DNA from: Girardinichthys multiradiatus
Lineage: Eukaryota > Chordata > Actinopteri > Cyprinodontiformes > Goodeidae
Assembly: GCF_021462225.1 (NCBI RefSeq)
Contig: NC_061818.1
Location: 18,311,462-18,375,461, forward strand
Reading direction: 5' to 3'
Length of the DNA: 64,000 nt
Shown here: piece by piece, positions 45,341 through 55,374 of the stretch
How the letters are laid out: each line of letters starts with the position of its first letter
Numbering within the stretch: the stretch's first letter is position 1
The notes under the pieces: generated by a model
What the model was told of the DNA's origin: nothing
The model's database searches: none
What the model saw: the letters and a program-made list of their open reading frames with translations, nothing else
Translations under genes and position numbers: made by a program

Positions 45341-46856
45341 TCAGTATTGTGTGTGGCCTCCATGTGCCTGAATGACCTCCCTACAACGCCTGGGCATGCT
45401 TCTGATGAGACAGCGGAGGGTCTCCTGAAAGATCTCCTCCCAGACCTGGACTATAGCATCCGCCAACTCCTGGACTAAAGCATCCGCCAACTCCTGGACA
45501 GTCTGTTGGTGGATGGAGCGAGACATAATGTTCCAGATGTGCTCAATCGGGTTCAGGTCTGGGGAACGGGCGGGCCAGTCCATAACTTCAATGTCTTCAT
45601 CTTGCAGGAACTACTGACACACTCCAGCCACATGAGGTCTAGCATTGTCCTGCATTAGGAGGAACCCAGGGCCAACCGCACCAGCATATGGTCTCACAAG
45701 TGGTCTGAGGATCACATCTCGGTACCTAATGGCAGTCAGGCTACCTCTGGTGAGCACATGGAGGGCCGTGCGACCCTCCAAAGAAATGCCACTCCACACC
45801 ATTACTGACTCACTGCCAAACCGGTCATGCTGAAGGATGTTGCTGTTGGAAAAATTTAATATAGATTTATCTTATATATTTTCCTTTTCTTTAACGTGAC
45901 TATTTGATCTTTATAACCTTTCATGATGTATTTGTGAGTATGAGTTAGTCTGCAGGCAAGGATCAAAGGTGGAGCTGGAATGGAAGCAGTCACAGTTGAG
46001 GAGGTCATAAAGATGATAGCTGATTGTGCTGAACAGAAGACACACTGATCTTAAGATGGGGGAGACTGTGGAAGTGTGTTGTTACAAGATAATGATGTTT
46101 ATGACCTGTTTACGATGCAGCTATTTTTCCCATCCTTAGAGAGCGACATTCATTGTAACTAGGGACCCCCAAAGATAATAAAAAGAGAGGTGCGGACAGA
46201 TTGTTTTCAGAGCAGTAGGAGATTTGTAACTGAAAGCACATCTCTGTCCGTTCTCCTTGCAGCGAGTGAAATAACAAATTATTTGTCTTTCTCTTCTTTT
46301 TGTGATGTTATAAGTATTTTAGGTTGTTTGAACCTGACAGTTGCAGGCAGCAGATCGCTATCCACGGTGTCTCCAGACTCTGTCACGTCTGTCACATGTG
46401 CTCAGTGTGAACCTGTTTTCATCTGTGAAGAGCACAGGGCGCCAGTGGCAAATTTGCCAATCCTGGTGTTCTCTGGCAAATTCCAAGCGTCCTGCACCGT
46501 GTTGGGGTGTGACCACAACCCCCATTTGTGGACGTCAGGCCCTCATACCATCCTCATGGAGTCGGTTTCTAACTGTTTGTGCAGAGACATGCACATTTGT
46601 GGCCTGCTGGAGGTCATTTTGCAGGGTTCTGGCAGTGCTCCTCCTGTTCCTCCTTGCACAAAGGTGGAGGTAGCAGTCCTGCTGCTGGGTTGTTGCCCTC
46701 CTACGGCCTCCTCCACGTCTCCTGGTAGCGCCTCCAGGCTCTGGACACTACGCTGACAGATGCAGCAAACCTCCTTGCCACAGCTCGCATTGATGTGCCA
46801 TCCTGGATGAGCTGCACTACCTGAGCCACTTGTGTGGGTTGTAGAGTCCGTCTCAT
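45341..46856 (-). pseudogene. DD34E transposase, broken by LTR insertion, a stop and frameshifts
   Basis: On the - strand the start is at 46856 ([34 protein letters not shown]). The centre is damaged, and a 496-bp LTR splits the gene. The catalytic part resumes at 45802 (MVWSGISLEGRTALHVL, LMQDNARPHVAG), meets an in-frame TAG just after GVCQ, and continues with MDWPARSPDLNPIEHIW. There are 34 residues between Asp and Glu. A 24-bp tandem duplication near 45445-45492 repeats VQELADA. It ends AHGGHTQY. Confidence 0.8.
45844..46339 (+). mobile_element. Solo LTR, 496 bp, with 5-bp target duplication
   Basis: It begins TGTTGGAAAAATTT and ends GAACCTGACA. The five bases gttgc flank it on both sides (45839-45843 and 46340-46344). 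Removing the insert and one gttgc restores continuous Tc1 sequence. An A/T-rich TATA or AATAAA-like word, agataataaaaagagag, lies about two thirds in. No internal retroviral genes are present, so it is a recombined solo LTR. Orientation is inferred from that word. Confidence 0.75.
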
Positions 46857-47179
46857 GCTACCACGAGTGTGAAAGCACCACCAACATTCAAAAGTGACCA
46901 AAACATCAGCCAGAAAGCAGAGGTACTGAGAAGTGGTCTGTGGTCCCCACCTGCAGAACCACTCCTTTATTGAGTGTGTCTTGCTAATCGCCAAAGATTT
47001 CCACCCTGTTGTCTATTCCATTTGCACAACAGCTGTGAAACTGATTGTCAATCAGTGTTGCTTCCTAAGTGGACAATTTGATTTCACAGAAGTTTGATTT
47101 ACTTAGAGTTATATTGTGTTAAGTGTTCCCTTTATTTTTTTGAGCAGTGTACACTACACACACACTACACACAAACCAG

Positions 47180-47369
47180 TGAATGAACACATATACAATT
47201 ATGTAGCAAAAAGAAAATTTGTAAAATAACTTTAAATGTGTTATATTTTAGAATCTTTAATGTGACCACCCTTTGCTGTAATGACTGAAATATTGACCTA
47301 TAGCTGTCTCTCAATGAACGTCTGGGAAGTTCTTTCAAGACTCTTTGGAAAATCATTTCAGATGACCAC
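47180..47369 (+). mobile_element. Short Tc1 derivative (DD38E-like ends), left part
   Basis: gttatattttagaatcttta and gaccaccctttgctgtaatg correspond to the left-end region of the DD38E element at 51941-52010. The right-end half of the same derivative resumes at 49124. The transposase has been lost, so it was a MITE-like deleted copy before the insertion between the halves. Confidence 0.55.
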
Positions 47370-49123
47370 TGTCGTGACTATGAATCTGAAAATATTATTT
47401 AATATTTGATATGAATATTTTATCAAATAATATTTCGGTCTGTTAAGGGTTGTCCTGTGAATACCAGCCCAGTAAGGCGATGCTAATAGGACAAAATCAA
47501 AAGGGTGAGCCAAGCTCTGGCATTATTGAACAGCAAAACTCTGCACACATATGGAATGAATTAACACAATTTCTTAAAATACAAACATTTAACAAAAATT
47601 AGTTAACTCATAGTCAAACATATTTCAATCAACAAACTCTTTACTATGCTAAACATTCCAACTAAACTACCAAGCAGAATTAAAGAATAGGGAAGACTAA
47701 TGGGCTATGTACAATATAAACAAGTTGATTAAAGATGGCTGACAACCATGACCGAAAGAGTGATGCAACATTACCATAAAATGTTTATGTTTGAGAACCA
47801 AGGATTATCTTGAAGAACTTGGAACTGAAGTTAAGTTAGTCTTGGAACTAACTTAGGCAATAATCAGCAAATGTTTAGACAACCATTCACAATCCAAGAT
47901 CAGATAAAATATTATTTTATTAAAATAATGTTTTAAATAATGATCTGCTGAATAAAACCAACCTTCTGGGTGACTAATTCTCAACGGTGTCTCATTAGCT
48001 GCCTTTATTTATTGAAATAATATTTAAAGAAATATGATTAAGGAAATAGTAAAATATTTAAGGAGGTATTTTGGAAAAGAACCAAATCTTTCTGGAGAAA
48101 TGGGCTCAAGTATGCAAGCAAGTGTTCTTAGCTGTTAGCAGTGAAAGCTAACAAAAGAAGCTGACAGCTTAGCACCAGATTCAAACACACACCTTTTAAA
48201 ATACCGTTAATAAAAGGGTTAACATGCATAAGCGCAGATGGCGCGTTTTGATCAATCTTCTGTGTTTAAAATCACCCTTCAAGTAAAGTTTGTCTTAACT
48301 TTAAAAACACACAAACACAGAACACAAAACTGAGCACGTGTGCTACAGATAGCCTGCTAGCACCAAGATAGCTGAGTTTCACACAAACAAAACCAAACTT
48401 CATAACATGAAAAACATTTAGATCATTTCATATTAAATCTCTCTGCCCAAACCCTAACCTCATTTGAATCGCGTTGAGGAGGAGTTGTCTGGGGCGATGA
48501 CGACCTTTGAAGAAAGCTCTGTGAACAAAGGGTTAGCTTCCAGCTAACCTCCGTAGCTGTGGTTGAAAGACGGCTCACTCTGTCCGCCAACCAGCTGCAC
48601 AGTTACTGTAACCACGGTGATGCGGTGCCGGTGTCCTTCCTTCAGACCGGGAAAACCGCTCCACTCGGCTTTGTAGAGACAGAGTCTCTGCAGGGAATTC
48701 TCTGGAACACAGTTTGCTTCTGCAGGCCTCAGAGAGAAAATCAGGCAATGCTTGTACCTTAATTATTCCTGTTCTTGAATGAATACCGGATACACATACA
48801 GCAATTCATCCGTACTTAACTTTATGCATATGATCGATGATCTTATGACACTCTTGGATCCAGTTGAAGAGTTATGTCTGTTTGCCAGCAAAGAGACATT
48901 AGCGCGCTGGGTCTCTCTGTCCAGGTCCTTGTGTGACCCGCGTAGAAGAGGCAGGATGTAGCAAGAGCGGTGCTTTTATTTGGACAGTGACATCACAGGA
49001 AGTCCGCAGTTACCCCCAGTTTTCCTGGCTGTGCCGGAAGTAGGTTAATGCAATTTATTTTGAAAGTTCCAGCAAAGTCTGTACTGCATCTTTATGTTTA
49101 ATCCATGGCTGTGGGTCCCAACA
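47370..49123. mobile_element. LTR-like insert of 1.75 kb inside the Tc1 derivative
   Basis: It begins TGTCGTGACTATGAATC and ends GTGGGTCCCAACA (TG...CA ends) and has no long frame. It interrupts the two halves of a Tc1 derivative. The flanking five bases (accac and acacc) are not a clean duplication. It is best read as a long solo LTR of an unidentified retroelement, but another kind of insertion is possible. Confidence 0.45.
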
Positions 49124-49318
49124 ACACCAAGAGAGCAAAGCAGTCAACAAAGCAAATTGTAAAAATCTAAAATATAAAAATGTTGAGTTCTTTTACACTT
49201 TCTGTTTATCACATAATTCCGTGTTCATTCACAGGTTTGTTGTCTCTGAGGAGAATCTACAATTTGAACAAGGCCCATTAAGTGAGAAAGGCGTTCTAAA
49301 TCTTTCGACCGGTAGTGT
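49124..49318 (+). mobile_element. Short Tc1 derivative (DD38E-like ends), right part
   Basis: ccaagagagcaaagcagtca, caaattgtaaaaatctaaaa and gaggagaatctacaatttga match the transposase 3' end and right-end region of this Tc1 type. Confidence 0.55.
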
Positions 49319-49329
49319 GTATATAGACA

Positions 49330-49642
<313 letters not shown>

Positions 49643-50184
49643 GTGCAATGGTTTTAGGCAGGTGTAAAAAATGCTGTAAACAAAGAATGCTTTCAAAAAT
49701 ATAAATGAATATTGTTTATTTTTATCAATTTACAAAATGTTAAGTGAGCGAACCCAAACATACAGCCAAAGCCATTAGGAACTATCTTCAGCGTAAAGAA
49801 GAACAAGAATTACTGGACGTGATGGTATGCCCCCCACAGAGCCCTGATCTCAACATCATGGAGTGTGTCTGGGATTACATGAAGAGAAAGAAGGCTGTGA
49901 GAAAGCCAACATCCACAGAAGATCTGTGGTTAGTTCTCCAAGATGTTTGGAACAACCTACCAGCCGAGTTCCTAAAAACCCTGTGTGCAAGTGTAACTAG
50001 AACTGATGCTGTTTTGAAGGCAAAGGATGGTCACACCAAATATTGATTTGATATAGATTTCTCTTTTGTTCATTCACTGCATTTTGTTGATTGATGAAAA
50101 TAAATGATTAACACTTCAATTTTTGAAAGCATTCTTTCTTTACAGCATTTTTTCTCACCTGCCTAAAACTTTTGCACAGTACTG
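49643..50184 (+). mobile_element. Internally deleted Tc1 element
   Basis: The left end gcaatggttttaggcaggtg and the right end (complement of cagtactgtgcaaaagtttt, then aggcaggtg) form an inverted repeat, continuing into aatgctttcaaaaat on both sides. The 5' part of the transposase is gone. TA follows at 50185-50186. The first few bases on the left have been replaced by the GATA array. Confidence 0.75.
49744..50046 (+). pseudogene. Tc1 transposase C-terminal fragment
   Basis: Only the catalytic C-terminal third is left: PKHTAKAIRNYLQRKEEQ, CPPQSPDLNIMECVWDYM and AKDGHTKY. The long stretch between PKHT and MECVW suggests a DD38E-type spacing (about 38), but the second Asp itself lies in the deleted part. 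Confidence 0.7.
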
Positions 50185-50190
50185 TATATA

Positions 50191-50250
50191 CAGGGGTTGG
50201 ACAATGAAACTGAAACACCTGGTTTTAGACCACAATAATTTATTAGTATG
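50191..50250. mobile_element. Lone end fragment of the DD36E element
   Basis: The first 60 bases of the element end (caggggttggacaatgaaac through taatttattagtatg) stand alone, followed by unrelated AT-rich DNA. It lies 335 bp from the complete copy 4 and in the same terminal orientation as copies 1 and 2. Confidence 0.8.
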
Positions 50251-50440
50251 AAATTAGCCGTTAGACAATGTTTGTGTACATTTTCAAATGATTAAAATTT
50301 TCATTTATGCAGTTTAATACTTGAAATTGAGGAGTGAGAAATGTTTTTGACCTCATAATCTAACTTGATTTTCACTGTGTTCATTTTAATGGTCTCTACA
50401 AAACAGAATTATAATTAAATGCGTATTACCATTTAATTCA

Positions 50441-50463
50441 TATATATATATATATATATATAT
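50441..50463 (+). repeat. (TA)n microsatellite
   Basis: TA run between the lone DD36E end and the full DD36E copy. Confidence 0.8.
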
Positions 50464-50525
50464 AATTTCAAGAGCTTGAGCTGAGACTGTATATATCTAT
50501 ATAAATCTATATATAGAAATAGATA

Positions 50526-51789
50526 CAGGGTTTGGACAATGAAACTGAAACACCTGTCATTTTGTGTGGGAGGTTTCATGGCTAAATTGGACCAGTCTGG
50601 TAGCCAGTCTTCATTGATTGCACATTGCACCAGTAAGAGCAGAGTGTGAAGGTTCAATTAACAGGGTAAGAACACAGTTTTGCTCAAAATATTGAAATGC
50701 GCACAACATTATGGGTGACATACCAGAGTTCAAAAGAGGACAAATTGTTGGTGCACGTCTTGCTGGCGCATCTGTGACAAGGACAGCAAGTCTTTGTGAT
50801 GTATCAAGAGCCACGGTATCCAGGGTAATGTCAGCATACCACCAAGTAGGACGAACCACATCCAACAGGATTAACTGTGGACACAAGAGGAAGCTGTCTG
50901 AAAGGGATGTTTGGGTGCTAACCCGGATTGTATCCAAAAAACATAAAACCACGGCTGCCCAAATCACGACAGAATTAAATGTGCACCTCAATTCTCCTGT
51001 TTCCACCAGAACTGTCCGTCGGGAGCTCCACAGGGTCAATATACACGGCCGGGCTGCTATAGCCAAACTTTTGGTCACTCCTGCTAATGCCAAACGTCGG
51101 TTTCAATGGTGCAAGGAGCGCAAATCTTGGGCTGTGGACAATGTGAAACATGTATTGTTCTCTGATGAGTCCACCTTTACAGTTTTCCCCACATGCGGGA
51201 GAGTTAAGGTGTGGAGACGCCCCAAAGAAGCGCATCACCCAGACTGTTGCATGCCCAGAGTGAAGCATGGGGGTGGATCAGTGATGGTTTGGGCTGCCAT
51301 ATCATGGCATTCCCTTGGCCCAATACTTGTGCTAGATGGGCGCGTCACTGGCAAGGACTACCGAACCATTCTTGAGGACCATGTGCATCCAGTGGTTCAA
51401 ACATTGTATCCTGAAGGTGGTGCCGTGTATCAGGATGACAATGCACCAATACACACAGCAAGACTGGTGAAAAATTGGTTTGATGAATATGAAAGTGAAG
51501 TTGAACATCTCCCATGGCCTGCACAGTCACCAGATCTAAATATTATTGAGCCACTTTGGGGTGTTTTGGAGGAGCGAGTCAGGAAACATTTTCCACCACC
51601 TAGTATCACGTAGTGACCTGGTCACTATCCTGCAAGAAGAATGGCTTAAAATTCCTCTGACCACTGTGCAGGACTTGTATATGTCATTCCCAAGATGAAT
51701 TGATGCTGTATTGGCCGCAAAAGGAGGCCCTACACCATACTAATAAATTATTGTGGTCTAAAACCAGGTGTTTCAGTTTCATTGTCCTG
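50526..51789 (+). mobile_element. Tc1/mariner DD36E (Incomer-like) element, copy 4, near-intact
   Basis: TA flanks at 50524-50525 and 51790-51791. The left end is cagggtttggacaatgaaac. The right end is ggtgtttcagtttcattgtc followed by ctg, with about 5 bases of the terminal repeat lost. It is oriented opposite to copies 1 and 2. Confidence 0.9.
50711..51700 (+). pseudogene. DD36E transposase of copy 4, long frame with late frameshift
   Basis: One open frame of 300 codons runs from MGDIPEFKRGQIVGARLAGA through the helix-turn-helix part, RRFQWCKERKSW, LFSDESTFTVF, YQDDNAPIHTARLVKNWFDE and SPDLNIIEPLWGV to FPPP. One extra base near 51604 (cctagtatcacg against cctgtatcacg in the other copies) then shifts the frame. 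Past that point a CGA-to-TGA change near 51696 would also stop it. The DNA-binding and catalytic core is complete, with 36 residues between the second Asp and the Glu. Confidence 0.85.
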
Positions 51790-51795
51790 TATATA

Positions 51796-53243
51796 CAGTA
51801 CTTACCAAAAGTTTGGACACACTTTCTCATTCAAAGAGTTTTCTTTATTTTCATGACTATGAATATTGTTGCTTCACACTGAAGGCATCAAAACTATGAA
51901 TTAACACATGTGGAATTATATACTGAACAAAAAATTGTGAAATAACTGAAAATATGTCTTATATTCTAGGTTCTTCAAAGTAGCCACCTTTTGCTTTGAT
52001 TACTGCTCGGCACATTCTTGGCATTCTGTTGATGAGTTTCAAGAGGTAGTCACCTGAAATGGTTTTCACTTCACAGGTGTGCCCTGTCAGGTGTGATAAG
52101 TGTGATTTCAAGCCTTATAAATGGGGTTGGGACTATCAGTTGTGTTGTGCAGGAGGTGAATACCGTACACAGCTGATAGTCCTATGGAATAGACTGTTAT
52201 AATTTGTATTATGGCAAGAAAAAAGTGGCTAAGTAAAAAAAAACAAGTGGCCATCATTACTTTAATAAATGAAGGTCAGTCAGTCCGAACAATTGGGAAA
52301 ACATTGAAAGTGTCCCCAAGTGCAGTTGCAAAAACCATCAAGCGCTACAAAGAAACTGGCTCACATGAGGACCGCCCCAGGAAAGGAAGACCAAGAATCC
52401 CCTCTGCTGTGGACAATAAGTTCATCCGAGTCACCAGCCTCAGAAATCGCAGGTTAACAGCAGCTCAGATTAGAGAACAGGTCAATGCCACACAGAGTTC
52501 TAACAGCAGACACATCTCTAGAACAACTGTTAAGATGAGACTGTGTGAATCAGGCCTTCATGGTAAAATAGCTGCAATGGAAACCACTGCTGAGGACAGG
52601 CAGCAAGCAGAAGACACTTATTTGGGCTAAAGAACACAAGGAATGGACATTAGACCAGTGGAAATCTGTGCTTTGGTCTGATGAGTCCAAGTTTGAGATC
52701 TTTGGTTCCAACCACCGTGTCTTTGTGCAGCGCATAAGAGGTGAACGGATGGACTCTACATGCCTGGTTCCCACCGTGAAGCATGGAGGAGGAGGTGTGA
52801 TGGTGTGGGGGTGCTTTGCTGGTGACACTGTTGGGAATTTATTCAAAATTGAAGGCATACTGAACCAGCATGGCTACCACAGCATCTTGCAGTGGCATGC
52901 TATTCCATCCAGTTTGCATTTACTTGGACCATCATTTATTTTTCAACAGGACAATGACCCCAAACACACCTCCAGGCTGTGTAAGGGCTATTTGACCAAG
53001 AAGGAGAGTGATGGAGGGCTGCGCCAGACGACCTGGCCTCCACAGTCACCGGACCTGAACCCAATCGAGATGGTTTGGGGTGAGCTGGACTGCAGAGTGA
53101 AGGCAAAAGGGCCAACAAGTGCTAAGCATCTCTGGGAACTCCTTCAAAAATGTTGGAAAACCATTTCAGGTGACTACCTCTTGAAGCTCATCAACAGAAT
53201 GCCAAGAGTGTGCGGAGCAGTAATCAAATCAAAAGGTGGCTAC
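51796..53243 (+). mobile_element. Tc1 DD38E (Intruder-like) element, cut by an ERV LTR
   Basis: TA at 51794-51795, then the end cagtacttaccaaaagtttg. The element is collinear with a Tc1 layout until 53243, where a retroviral LTR starts seven codons or so before the expected transposase stop. The right end of the element is not found on the far side, so it was lost. Confidence 0.85.
52211..53243 (+). pseudogene. DD38E transposase, one frameshift, truncated at the 3' end
   Basis: ATG at 52211 (MARKKWLSKKKQVAIITLIN, KVSPSAVAKTIKRYKETG) runs to 52630, where a frameshift occurs. The next frame carries LWSDESKFEIF, VKHGGGGVMVWGCF, FIFQQDNDPKHTSRL and TWPPQSPDLNPIEMVWGEL, and ends abruptly after IKSKGGY. 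Counting from Asp of QQDNDPKH to Glu of NPIEM gives 38 residues between them, the DD38E spacing. Confidence 0.85.
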
Positions 53244-53803
53244 TGTTGGAGTTAACCCTAAACTCCTGCATGCTCGTTTGTTTGGTAAAGCTAAGACCTC
53301 CTATACTGTTATTAATAAAAAACAAAGTAATAAAAGAAACACGGAGACTGCAGTCTTTAGATGTCTGTACAGGGAGAAGATCGTCCAAATCCTTCTGAAA
53401 CTTCTGATTACTTCCCCAAGAACAGCAGTCTTTATTCAAAAGCCAGGCGTATACTGGTACATGAAAATACATACATTTTAATCGATTGTCTGATTTAATA
53501 TCTGGAGCTGTCTGACACCATTCAGCTGCTTTTTCAGCACTTCCTGTTTTTTCCACTTTTGACCCTTATCTTCAGAGATATGCAGAAGTATACATACAGA
53601 TATAACTTCTATTACTGGGCAGATGATACACATACAGAAATAACTGCACTGTTACTGGGCAAATGGTATCTAAGTCCAACACACACAGAGAAGCCTGTTT
53701 GCAGACCTCTAAGTTACACAATACATTTTATTTCACACATTATTAAACATACTTGAGCATAGCAATACAGATCCTTTAAGCATAGCATGAATATTTTCCA
53801 ACA
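53244..53803 (-). mobile_element. Endogenous retrovirus 3' LTR, 560 bp
   Basis: Perfect 7-bp inverted ends TGTTGGA...TCCAACA. On the - strand it is preceded directly by a purine tract (53804-53820), as expected for the 3' LTR. It lies inside the transposase gene of the DD38E element. The 5' LTR is not in the window at the other side. Confidence 0.8.
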
Positions 53804-53820
53804 ATTTCCCCCTTTTGAAG
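53804..53820 (-). other. Polypurine tract of the endogenous retrovirus
   Basis: On the - strand cttcaaaagggggaaat abuts the LTR. This is the plus-strand priming site in retroviral reverse transcription and fixes the orientation of the provirus. Confidence 0.75.
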
Positions 53821-54269
53821 TCTTAATAATGACTTCACCCTAAAATGCCCCACAGGTTATTTGTTAAGCAACTTTAAATCTGCAGCATGCTTTCCTGCTC
53901 CTCATCATCATTCCTGGTAATACTTGTGAGTAATATAATCTTTGACACCTGTAAAAAAGAAATTAATAGAGATACAAAAGTTTTAGTTCAGTTTTTTTAG
54001 TTCAGTTCTGTTCTGGGTGGGAGGGCAGCTCAGCTACAACCACCCTGTGAGAGAGAAGCTCAATCACTTCCGCCTCTTCTGCTGTATGCTGTCCTGGCCT
54101 TCAACTCACAGGTGTAGACTGACCTGGAGCCTGGGATTCATACCCAGGGATTATTCTACCCTATGTGGGTATGAATACTTTTGCAGATTGTTGAACCCAA
54201 GATGTAGACTAACCTATGGGTATGATGACTTCTCCTCACCCCTAGGGGATTATTCTGCCCCTTCTGTAG
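53821..54269 (-). pseudogene. Deleted internal region of the endogenous retrovirus
   Basis: Only about 450 bp separates the purine tract from the integrase remnant, so nearly all of the envelope region is absent. A loose tandem repeat (gtagactgacctgg and gtagactaacctatgg; ggattattctaccct and ggattattctgcccc) lies at about 54110-54262. No protein can be read with confidence. Confidence 0.45.
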
Positions 54270-54660
54270 AGTGAGAAGGTGGCTCTTCTGTTGTCGTGTT
54301 CTCTCTCGGGTTTTCCTGAACCTCAGCGAGGGATCTTTGCGGAGTGTCTGTCGCTGTACACTGACTCCAGTGGTACCAGGTGAGGTGTCGCCTTTACCCT
54401 TGAATCTCACTGCGTGTGAAGTTCTTTCTGTGACCTGGAATGGACCGGTCCACCTGGGTTCTGACCACTTCCTTTTGATCACCTTCAGCAGGACCCACTC
54501 AGCGTCGGACGTGGTTGGCTGGGGTCCCTCGGTTAGTTTCTCTGGAACCTGTTTTGAGAACTCTGTAACAAAACTTAAGTTGGTGACTGAGGTGTCCTGC
54601 CAGTCCCCAGCTGCCAGAGAGCGCTTTACCACTCCCCCTAATTCCTTAGCTTGATGCTCA
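54270..54660 (-). pseudogene. Retroviral pol remnant (integrase C-terminal part)
   Basis: The - strand frame has the conserved SH3-like C-terminal integrase block (WVLLKVIKRKWSEPRWTGP), typical of gammaretrovirus-like elements of fish, followed by a frameshifted tail. Reverse transcriptase, protease, gag and the rest of integrase are missing. It is a dead fossil with no replication capacity visible here. Confidence 0.65.
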
Positions 54661-55374
54661 GACGGGAAGCAAAAACAAGGATTCCGATTCCAAACTAAAT
54701 CAGTTAATTCAAAAATTTTACACTGAAGTTATCGTCCATGTTTTCCAATTTAGATGTATTACAGTAAATATGTATCATGCATTTGTAGTCAAATTGAAGA
54801 TAGCTACCAGGACTGTGTCTGACAGTTGGAAGCCATTGAAAATGTCACAAATGTTGGTTGAAAACAAAAACTGGTGAGGGATAAAGGCTTAAAAACAGGT
54901 CTTCTGATCTGATTATGTTGCAATAGTAAGCATGGGATTCTATGTGCTTTGCTGATTAACAGAAAATACAGATGACACAGAAACCAAAATGTAACATTTT
55001 TTAACATTTAGTATAGGAATTGAAAGTGTTTCATAAAAACTAGATATTGGAGGGGGTTTATAGGATATTTATTCACATTAAAGATGATTCCTGAATGCAT
55101 CATAAATGCAAAATTGTGTCAGTCTGAGAAATGAATTTACTATAAATTTGAAAATATCCTCATATTATTATTATTATTTCTTGCAAACTCTAAGTGGTAA
55201 AAAAAAGTTAGCACAACATATGACAGCTTCATTGATCCAAACAAACTTGTTAAAATAGTCTAAATAAATGTTTTTTATCACTTAAGAATAACGTTAACGG
55301 GTGTTTACACTTAAGACTTTTAAATATTATTTCAGTTTCAGATGCTGTAAGTAAATGCTTTAAAAAGAAAAATT
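54661..55374. other. Intergenic DNA, no gene recognised
   Basis: AT-rich between the ERV remnant and a LINE remnant. No signature was seen. Confidence 0.4.

Larger units (their letters stand above)
45094..47149 (-). mobile_element. Tc1 DD34E element interrupted by a solo LTR
   Basis: The ends are inverted repeats: actgctcaaaaaaataaagg on the left and its complement, cctttatttttttgagcagt, on the right, continuing to at least 27 bp perfect. TA flanks at 45092-45093 and 47150-47151. Without the LTR insert the element is about 1.55 kb. It is a different family from the long-TIR and DD36E elements. Confidence 0.85.

Noticed and set aside
46190..46756. 188-codon + strand open frame
   Set aside because: It runs from the solo LTR into the antisense strand of a Tc1 transposase, so it is a chance frame across a junction of two elements.
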